In this document: positions 1 to 5,583 of the stretch, in pieces
How positions within the stretch are numbered: position 1 is the stretch's first letter
How the letters are laid out: the number at the start of each line of letters is the position of its first letter
NCBI GenBank assembly: GCA_025463615.1
Contig: JAODAU010000410.1
Coordinates: 1 to 8,045, forward strand
DNA length: 8,045 nt
Direction: 5' to 3'
Source of the DNA: Microbacteriaceae bacterium
GTDB lineage: Bacteria; Actinomycetota; Actinomycetes; Actinomycetales; Microbacteriaceae
Position numbers and translations under genes: made by a program
Notes under the pieces: model-generated
What the model was told of the DNA's origin: nothing
Seen by the model: only the letters and a program-made list of their open reading frames with translations
The model's database searches: none

Positions 1-987
1 TCCGCCGCGCCGAGCCTCGTCTCCGCGCCGGCCGCGGAGGGCGACATCACCTGGACCGTGCGCACGGCCTCCAACTCCTTCGGCTCGGACCGCACGAGCT
101 ACAGCTACACGGCGACCCCCGGATCGACGGTGGATGACGCCCTGGTCGTCACCAACCACGGTTCCGACCCGCTCGACCTCGGCGTCTACGCCGCGGACGG
201 CTACACGACCGGCAGCGGCCAGTTCGACCTCGTCGTCGGCGGCGCCAAGTCCGTCACCATCGGGGCCTGGGTGACCAGCAGCGCGAAGTCCGTCGCCGTC
301 GCACCGGGCGCGACCGTGGAGGTGCCGTTCACCCTCACGGTGCCGAAGAACGCGACGCCGGGCGACTACGCGGGCGGCATCGTCACCTCCCTCGTCGAGC
401 CGGATGCCGCGAAGGGCATCAACGTGGACCGCAGGCTCGGCATCCGCGTCGCACTCCGCGTGAGCGGCGACCTCAAGCCCGCGCTGGCGGTGGAGAACGC
501 GCACGTCGACTGGTCGGGCGGATTCAACCCCTTCGCCGGCGGCGACGCGACACTCACGTACACGATCCACAACACCGGCAACTCGATGCTCTCGGCGCAG
601 CAGGCCGCCGCGGTGACGGGCCCGTTCGGCTGGTTCGCCGCGAAGGCCGGCACGATCGCGCCGTCGCCCAGGCTCCTGCCCGGCGAGAAGTGGAAGGTGA
701 CGGTTCCCGTGCACGGGGTCGCCGCCGCGGTCTGGCTGGCCGCGACGACCACCGTGACGCCGGTCGCCACCGACGCCGCCGGCTCCACGAGCCCGATGAC
801 CCCGATCTCCGTCACCGCGAACGGCTGGGCCGTGCCGTGGACGCTCGTGGTACTGGTGCTGCTGGTGGCGGCCGCCGTGGTCTTCCTGCCGCGCCTGCTC
901 CGCCGCGCCCGCGCCCGCCGGAAAGAGCGCGAGGATGCCCGGGTGCGCGACGCCGTCGCCCGCGCGCTGGAGACCGCGACCGACTGA
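1..987 (+). CDS. DUF916/WxL-interacting-type surface protein with C-terminal membrane anchor (5' partial)
   Basis: The reading frame is open from the first base, so the gene begins upstream of the window; 328 residues are visible. The first dozen residues (ending S-A-P-A-A, then E-G-D-I-T-W) look like the end of a secretory signal peptide with an A-x-A cleavage site. An Ig-like beta-rich ectodomain follows, with features I recognise from the DUF916 / WxL protein peptidoglycan-binding family: S-Y-x-A-x-P-G-S-T near the start and the hallmark P-G-D-Y-A-G-G-I-V near window residue 120. A hydrophobic segment (nt about 829-890, W-T-L-V-V-L-V-L-L-V-A-A-A-V-V) is followed by a strongly basic tail rich in Arg, so the protein is a type I membrane protein with the ectodomain outside. 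Family knowledge says such proteins bind cell wall and partner surface proteins; the partner here is unknown. A GTG at 58 is an internal codon, not the start, because the frame continues upstream into the signal peptide. Confidence 0.8.
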   Translation, partial: SAAPSLVSAPAAEGDITWTVRTASNSFGSDRTSYSYTATPGSTVDDALVVTNHGSDPLDLGVYAADGYTTGSGQFDLVVGGAKSVTIGAWVTSSAKSVAVAPGATVEVPFTLTVPKNATPGDYAGGIVTSLVEPDAAKGINVDRRLGIRVALRVSGDLKPALAVENAHVDWSGGFNPFAGGDATLTYTIHNTGNSMLSAQQAAAVTGPFGWFAAKAGTIAPSPRLLPGEKWKVTVPVHGVAAAVWLAATTTVTPVATDAAGSTSPMTPISVTANGWAVPWTLVVLVLLVAAAVVFLPRLLRRARARRKEREDARVRDAVARALETATD

Positions 988-1015
988 GAGCTGCAAGACC
1001 TGAGAGCTGCAAGAC
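984..1015. repeat. perfect 16-bp tandem duplication spanning a stop codon
   Basis: The unit CTGAGAGCTGCAAGAC occurs twice back to back (984-999 and 1000-1015) with no mismatch. The TGA stop of the upstream surface-protein gene (985-987) lies in the first copy and is duplicated in the second. The second copy runs to within 7 nt of the glycosylase start codon, so it supplies most of that gene's short upstream region, including the -10-like hexamer at 1011-1016. It looks like a recent slippage or duplication event. Confidence 0.9.
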
Positions 1016-1016
1016 T
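1011..1016 (+). promoter_or_regulatory. weak -10-like hexamer, possible leaderless start of the glycosylase gene
   Basis: AAGACT is followed by exactly 6 nt (CGTCGC) and then the ATG at 1023. It keeps the A at position 2 and T at position 6 of the actinobacterial TANNNT -10 element but lacks the first T. No Shine-Dalgarno sequence lies before the ATG. The spacing matches a leaderless transcript starting at the A of ATG. The hexamer comes from the tandem duplication, and the same hexamer-like sequence in copy 1 reads AAGACC. Confidence 0.25.
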
Positions 1017-1022
1017 CGTCGC

Positions 1023-1682
1023 ATGCCGAACGAGCCCGTGGCCCGGGTGACGAACCGCCAGGCGGCGGTGCTCCTCGCCCAACGCGATCCGGTGATCGCG
1101 GCGCTGGTGCGCGAGTTCGGGCTTCCGTGGATGCCGGTCTCGAGGTCGACCCCCCTCGCCGAGTTGGTGCGCGGCATCACCTACCAGCAGATCGGCGGGG
1201 CGGCGGCCGGCGCCATCCATCGCCGGCTGCTCGCGGCGATCGGCGACGAGTACACGCCGCAGAGGCTGCTCGAGCTCGACGATGCGACCCTCCGGGCCGT
1301 CGGCCTCTCCGGCGGCAAGGTGGCGTCGATCAGGGACCTCGCGGCGAAGGTCGCCGACGGCACGGTGGTCGTGTCGCCGAGGCGACTCGCCCGGCGCACG
1401 GACGACGAGATCATCTCCGAGCTCAGCCGGGTGCGCGGCATCGGCCCCTGGTCGGCGCAGATGTTCCTCATCCTCCAGATGCGCAGGCCCGACGTCTGGC
1501 CCACCGGCGACCTCGCGGTGCGCAAGGGCTTCGGGCTCGGCTGGGGCATCCCGACGCCCACGGCGAAGGAGCTCGATCGTCTCGCCGACCCGTATCGCCC
1601 CTATCGCACGACGGTCGCCTGGTACTGCTGGCAGGTCGCGGAGCGGCGGGTCGGTGCCTCCGCGCCCATCGCACTTCCGTAG
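1023..1682 (+). CDS. HhH-GPD superfamily DNA glycosylase (AlkA / 3-methyladenine glycosylase II type)
   Basis: The 219-residue product is a cytoplasmic base-excision repair glycosylase that would remove alkylated bases such as 3-methyladenine, leaving an abasic site. The core motif L-A-E-L-V-R-G-I-T-Y-Q-Q-I (about residues 45-57) is typical of the first conserved helix. The helix-hairpin-helix is L-S-R-V-R-G-I-G-P-W-S-A-Q (134-146). It is followed by P-T-G-D-L-A-V-R-K-G, where D163 is the expected catalytic aspartate. No C-terminal Cys cluster is present, so it is not an EndoIII/MutY-type Fe-S enzyme. It is shorter than E. coli AlkA (282 aa) because it lacks the N-terminal TBP-like domain, as in many compact actinobacterial homologues. 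The ATG at 1023 gives a start just before the conserved domain. Upstream in-frame codons overlap the surface-protein gene and look like shadow translation. It has no obvious functional link to its neighbours. Confidence 0.88.
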   Translation: MPNEPVARVTNRQAAVLLAQRDPVIAALVREFGLPWMPVSRSTPLAELVRGITYQQIGGAAAGAIHRRLLAAIGDEYTPQRLLELDDATLRAVGLSGGKVASIRDLAAKVADGTVVVSPRRLARRTDDEIISELSRVRGIGPWSAQMFLILQMRRPDVWPTGDLAVRKGFGLGWGIPTPTAKELDRLADPYRPYRTTVAWYCWQVAERRVGASAPIALP

Positions 1683-1695
1683 AACACACGGATGA

Positions 1696-1711
1696 CGCGG
1701 GGTCGCCCGCG
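1696..1711 (+). terminator. short GC hairpin downstream of the glycosylase gene, possible weak terminator
   Basis: CGCGGG and CCCGCG form a perfect 6-bp stem around a 4-nt GTCG loop, 14 nt after the glycosylase stop. No T-tract follows, so an intrinsic terminator is only a possibility. At this GC content such hairpins are common by chance. Confidence 0.2.
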
Positions 1712-1742
1712 GTGCCAGTATTCAAGCGTTGGCACCGACCCC

Positions 1743-1748
1743 GGAAGG
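1743..1748 (+). promoter_or_regulatory. Shine-Dalgarno sequence setting the decarboxylase start
   Basis: GGAAGG lies 6 nt before ATG 1755. It decides between this start and an earlier in-frame ATG at 1692, whose 21 extra residues are unconserved in character and have no ribosome binding site. Confidence 0.65.
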
Positions 1749-1754
1749 CACCCC

Positions 1755-3134
<1,380 letters not shown>

Positions 3135-3159
3135 CCTCGTCGATGTCCTGGCCCGGGTC

Positions 3160-3165
3160 TATGGT
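3160..3165 (+). promoter_or_regulatory. -10 element of a probable leaderless promoter for the VOC gene
   Basis: TATGGT fits the actinobacterial TANNNT -10 consensus and ends exactly 6 nt (GTCGGC) before ATG 3172, placing the transcription start at the A of the start codon. No Shine-Dalgarno sequence is present. I see no clear -35 hexamer at 17-18 nt spacing. The gene would therefore have its own promoter despite lying 37 nt after the decarboxylase. Confidence 0.5.
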
Positions 3166-3171
3166 GTCGGC

Positions 3172-3537
3172 ATGATAGGTACCCTCGAATCCGTCATCCT
3201 GGACTGCCCGGACCCGCAGGCCCTCGCGCGGTTCTACTCCGAGCTCATCGGCGCCGAGATCGTCGGCTACGACCCGGACTGGGCCGAGATCGTGCCGCCC
3301 GGGTCGCCGCGGCCGCTGATCGCGTTCCAGCGCGTCGACGACTACACCCCGCCGCAGTGGCCGGGCCAGTCGGTGCCGCAGCAGATGCACATCGACGTGA
3401 AGGTCGACGACTTCGACGTGTCGGAGCCCGAGGTGCTGGCCCTCGGCGCGACGAAGGCGGGGTCGGACCACGCGACGTTCCGCGTGTACCTCGACCCCGC
3501 CGGTCACCCGTTCTGCCTGGTGGCCCCGCAGGACTAG
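3172..3537 (+). CDS. VOC / glyoxalase-like small protein
   Basis: The 121-residue protein matches a single vicinal-oxygen-chelate unit made of two beta-alpha-beta-beta-beta modules. The first is E-S-V-I-L-D-C-P-D-P-Q-A-L-A-R-F-Y (6-22), leading to G-A-E-I-V-G. The second is Q-M-H-I-D-V-K-V-D-D (71-80) and ends in the typical F-R-V-Y-L-D-P-A-G-H-P-F-C-L (103-116). H73 sits where the family's metal-ligand histidine often lies. The usual C-terminal Glu ligand is not obvious, since the segment reads F-C-L-V-A. The protein may therefore be a ligand-binding or resistance-type member rather than a true glyoxalase I; the substrate is unknown. I chose ATG 3172 because the domain begins immediately and a -10 element sits at leaderless distance. 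An upstream in-frame ATG (3079) lies inside the decarboxylase gene and gives unstructured sequence. Confidence 0.82.
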   Translation: MIGTLESVILDCPDPQALARFYSELIGAEIVGYDPDWAEIVPPGSPRPLIAFQRVDDYTPPQWPGQSVPQQMHIDVKVDDFDVSEPEVLALGATKAGSDHATFRVYLDPAGHPFCLVAPQD

Positions 3538-3541
3538 CCCG

Positions 3542-3583
3542 CTACCGGCTGACTGCTACTGGCCGACCGTTACTCGCCGACCG
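3542..3583. repeat. three imperfect 14-bp tandem copies at the hydrolase stop codon
   Basis: Three units have an exact 14-bp period: CTACCGGCTGACTG (3542-3555), CTACTGGCCGACCG (3556-3569) and TTACTCGCCGACCG (3570-3583). On the - strand each ends in TAG or TAA. The copy nearest the gene supplies the last codons (V-G-E) and the TAA stop of the hydrolase. They fill almost the whole 32-nt gap between the convergent VOC and hydrolase genes. No hairpin or T-tract typical of a terminator is seen. Confidence 0.8.
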
Positions 3584-4295
3584 CTTCGACGGCCGCGAGG
3601 ATGGCCGCGAGCGCGGCCTCCGGGTGCGACACCATCGAGACGTGCGAAGCCGCGACCTCGCTGATTGTCGCGCCGGCGCGCTCCGCCATCGAGCGCTGGG
3701 TGGCGGGCGGGATGACCCGATCCTCGGTGCCGATGACGGCCCAGCTCGGGCGGCCCTTCCACGCGGCGGGCCCCGACGCCGTGGTGTTGGCGCCGAGCGT
3801 GATGGGGCGCTGGCTCGCGATGATCAGCCAGCGGTCGGCCTCCGGCAGGTCCTGCGCGAAGGCGTTGTGCACCGTGTCCGCCTTGAGGAACGCCTCGACG
3901 TCGCCCTCGGGCGCGCCCGGGTAGGGCACGAGGTCGAGCACGGTGGTGGGGTCCGGCACGGCGAGCGCAGAGCCCGAGCCGCCGAGGATCTGGAAGACGA
4001 ACTCGCCCTCCTCCGGGATGAACGCGTCCACGTAGACGAGCGCCTTGACGTTGTCGGCGCCGCCCGCGTTGGTGATCACGAATCCGCCGTAGGAGTGGCC
4101 GACGAGCACGACCGGGCCGGGAGCGCGCTGCGCGATGAACGAGGCGACGTAGGCCGCGTCGCTCGCCACACCGTGGAGGAGGTTCGGGGGCGTGAAGACG
4201 GTGAAGCCCTGCGACTGGAGCTCGGTCGAGACGGCGTCCCAGCTGGAGCCGTCCGCCCATGCTCCGTGGACCAGGACGATTGTTGGTTTGGTCAT
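3570..4295 (-). CDS. alpha/beta-fold hydrolase (esterase-like)
   Basis: The 241-residue protein is a compact cytoplasmic alpha/beta hydrolase without a signal peptide. The oxyanion-hole strand I-V-L-V-H-G-A-W (6-13) is followed by the nucleophile elbow G-H-S-Y-G-G (66-71) with S68. T-E-D-R-V-I-P-P (190-197) gives acid D192, and A-S-H-V-S-M (216-221) gives H218, so the catalytic triad is complete. The overall pattern (H-G-A-W-A-D-G-S-S-W near the N-terminus) resembles the plant methylesterase / hydroxynitrile lyase-like branch and bacterial esterases of that type. The substrate is unknown. On the - strand, a GAGGG Shine-Dalgarno sequence sits about 6 nt before ATG 4295. An earlier in-frame ATG (4379) would add 28 unconserved residues and is rejected. 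It is transcribed divergently from the sigma-factor operon and convergently to the VOC gene. A role linked to either neighbour cannot be claimed. Confidence 0.87.
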   Translation of the reverse strand: MTKPTIVLVHGAWADGSSWDAVSTELQSQGFTVFTPPNLLHGVASDAAYVASFIAQRAPGPVVLVGHSYGGFVITNAGGADNVKALVYVDAFIPEEGEFVFQILGGSGSALAVPDPTTVLDLVPYPGAPEGDVEAFLKADTVHNAFAQDLPEADRWLIIASQRPITLGANTTASGPAAWKGRPSWAVIGTEDRVIPPATQRSMAERAGATISEVAASHVSMVSHPEAALAAILAAVEAVGE

Positions 4296-4308
4296 TCGAT
4301 TCCCTCTC

Positions 4309-4326
4309 GACGTGCGCTGACGTGCG
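4309..4326. repeat. two GACGTGCG direct repeats, 10-bp period, in the hydrolase leader
   Basis: GACGTGCG occurs at 4309-4316 and 4319-4326, one helical turn apart, just upstream of the hydrolase start and downstream of its candidate -10 element. The spacing suits a dimeric regulator reading the same face of the DNA. The repeat is short and could be chance. Confidence 0.35.
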
Positions 4327-4339
4327 GGCATGCGCGGCG

Positions 4340-4345
4340 AGCCTA
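4340..4345 (-). promoter_or_regulatory. candidate -10 element of the hydrolase promoter
   Basis: Read on the - strand the hexamer is TAGGCT, fitting TANNNT. It would start transcription about 38 nt before the hydrolase ATG, leaving room for the GAGGG ribosome binding site. No convincing -35 hexamer is seen at 17-18 nt spacing. I found no equally clear promoter for the divergent sigma-factor operon in the same intergenic region. Confidence 0.3.
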
Positions 4346-4456
4346 CGCCGGGGTTTCGCAAACAGGCGAGGTCGGTCACCGGGAATTCACCCGTTTTGTA
4401 TCAGGGCGCCGGATGCCCGCTCCTGTGGGGTACTCATGAGGAAGAGGAGCACCCCG

Positions 4457-4510
4457 ATGGCGAAAGACCTTGCCCCGGCCGCCCGAGGGCGATCACAATG
4501 CAGGAGATGA
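4457..4510 (+). CDS. possible 17-residue leader ORF before the sigma factor
   Basis: ATG 4457 is preceded by a strong AGGAG (4445-4449) with 7-nt spacing, the best ribosome binding site in the region. The ORF encodes MAKDLAPAARGRSQCRR, and its TGA (4508-4510) overlaps an in-frame sigma-factor ATG at 4507 as ATGA. The same frame also has an ATG at 4436, which would give 24 residues. The peptide is basic and matches nothing I recognise. If translated it would couple or attenuate sigma-factor translation. The alternative is that it is a chance ORF and the sigma factor starts at 4498. Confidence 0.35.
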   Translation: MAKDLAPAARGRSQCRR

Positions 4511-5121
4511 GCCACACCGGGTCCGGGGGCGATCGGGTCGGGCTCACGGAGCCCGACCCCGATGCGCCGTGGGATGCCGCGGCCGAGGCCTTCCGCGCGT
4601 GGCGGGCCGGCTCCGCCCCCGCGATGGATCGCCTCGTGCGCGTGATGACCCCGGTGCTCTGGCACGTGGTGCGCGCCTACGGCCTCGACCGCGAGCTGGC
4701 CGAGGATGTCGTGCAGACCACCTGGCTCACGCTGGTCCGCCGCGCGGACACCGTGCTCGACGCCCAGGCGGTCGGCGGGTGGCTCACCATCACCGCGCGG
4801 CGGGAGGCGTGGCGGGTGGCGAAGCACGCGGCATCCGTCGTCCCCATGGAGGACGAGGTGCTCGACGTGGTGATCGAGGGCGGGGCATCCGCCGAGGACG
4901 CGGCGATCGAGCACGACCGGCACTCGCGCCTCTGGGCGAGCGTGGCGACCCTCGACGATCGCTGCCAGCGCCTGCTGCGCATCGTCGCGTTCGACGCCCG
5001 GCCCGACTACGCGAAGATCGCGGGAGACCTGGGCATGAGGATCGGCAGCATCGGACCCACCCGGGGCCGCTGCCTCGACAAACTGCGAAGCGCCATCGAG
5101 GCGCAGGGAGGTGTCGCATGA
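4498..5121 (+). CDS. sigma-70 family RNA polymerase sigma factor (ECF-like)
   Basis: The 207-residue protein has the two-domain layout of small sigma factors. Region 2 spans about residues 38-110: L-A-E-D-V-V-Q-T-T-W (67-76) corresponds to region 2.2, and G-G-W-L-T-I-T-A-R-R-E-A-W-R (93-106) to regions 2.3-2.4, which melt and contact the -10. Region 4 spans about 145-200: L-D-D-R-C-Q-R-L-L (152-160) precedes a helix-turn-helix ending G-P-T-R-G-R-C-L-D-K-L-R (186-197) that would read the -35. ATG 4498 is preceded by GAGGG (4485-4489) with 8-nt spacing. ATG 4507 is an alternative coupled to the leader ORF. The frame is open further upstream but that stretch is unstructured. The gene overlaps the next by 4 nt (ATGA, 5118-5121). 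No zinc-finger anti-sigma factor is encoded next door, so how it is held inactive is unclear. It probably directs this operon and perhaps others. Confidence 0.87.
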   Translation: MQEMSHTGSGGDRVGLTEPDPDAPWDAAAEAFRAWRAGSAPAMDRLVRVMTPVLWHVVRAYGLDRELAEDVVQTTWLTLVRRADTVLDAQAVGGWLTITARREAWRVAKHAASVVPMEDEVLDVVIEGGASAEDAAIEHDRHSRLWASVATLDDRCQRLLRIVAFDARPDYAKIAGDLGMRIGSIGPTRGRCLDKLRSAIEAQGGVA

Positions 5122-5573
5122 ACGACATCGACGACAGGGAGCTCTTCACCGGGCTTCGCGGCATGTGGGAGCGGCGCGACCCGGTGCCCGCGGGACTGGT
5201 CGACGACGTGCTGGTCGCGCTCGCGGCTCTCGACCTCGCCGCGGAGTACGAGCTGCTCACCCTGGTGAGCGACTCCGTGCACCGGCAGGGCGCCAGGGCC
5301 GAAACGGGGGCGCGCGTGCTCGAGTTCGCGCACAGCTCGGTCTCGGTGATGCTGCGGGTGAGCGAGCTGGATGACGGCACCCTCCGCATCGACGGCTGGA
5401 CCGCTCCCGCCCGCCCCGGATCCGTGCGGTTCGAGCGCGAGGCGGGCGAGGCATCCGCCCCGGTCGCCGCCGACGGCCGCTTCGAATTCTCGGGCCTGCG
5501 CCCGGGCGCCACACGACTCACGCTGGTGCCGGACGACGGCGCCGGCTTCACCACCGACAGCTTCACACTCTGA
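5118..5573 (+). CDS. small operon protein with helical N-terminus and beta-sandwich-like C-terminus
   Basis: This is a 151-residue protein of unassigned function. Residues 8-55 (starting L-F-T-G-L-R-G-M-W-E-R-R-D-P-V-P) look helical. Residues 65-95 form alternating hydrophobic strands, and 97-151 (G-S-V-R-F-E-R-E, then G-R-F-E-F-S-G-L-R-P-G) resemble a carboxypeptidase-regulatory-like or Ig-like beta fold. The pattern is familiar from small proteins between sigma factors and S8 proteases in actinobacteria, but I cannot name it. There is no signal peptide, membrane segment or Cys-His zinc motif, so it is not a classical membrane or ZAS anti-sigma factor. GGGAGG sits 6 nt before ATG 5118, and the start overlaps the sigma stop as ATGA, implying coupled translation and fixed stoichiometry. 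It could be a cytoplasmic regulator of the sigma factor, or a chaperone, inhibitor or adaptor for the protease encoded next; the sequence does not decide between these. Confidence 0.8.
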   Translation: MNDIDDRELFTGLRGMWERRDPVPAGLVDDVLVALAALDLAAEYELLTLVSDSVHRQGARAETGARVLEFAHSSVSVMLRVSELDDGTLRIDGWTAPARPGSVRFEREAGEASAPVAADGRFEFSGLRPGATRLTLVPDDGAGFTTDSFTL

Positions 5574-5583
5574 GGGAGACCTG

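Noticed and set aside
1676..1692. Small inverted repeat TCCGT...ACGGA at the glycosylase stop
   Set aside because: A 5-bp stem with a 7-nt loop and no T-tract is too weak to call a terminator.
4296..4379. N-terminal extension of the hydrolase to an ATG at 4379
   Set aside because: The start at 4295 has a well-spaced GAGGG and begins right at the first beta strand; the extra 28 residues match nothing.
4381..4436. Possible promoter for the sigma operon around TTGTAT (4396-4401) and TACTCA (4431-4436)
   Set aside because: Spacing between the hexamers is about 29 nt and the second hexamer lacks the final T; no ECF-type GGAAC/-10 pair with correct spacing was found either.
3357..4439. + strand open frame antisense to the alpha/beta hydrolase
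   Set aside because: The - strand frame has a full Ser-Asp-His triad and a ribosome binding site; the + frame is low-complexity Arg/Gly/Asp sequence.
4330..4497. N-terminal extension of the sigma factor from an ATG at 4330
   Set aside because: The extra 56 residues are unstructured and lack a ribosome binding site; they cover the region needed for the divergent promoters.
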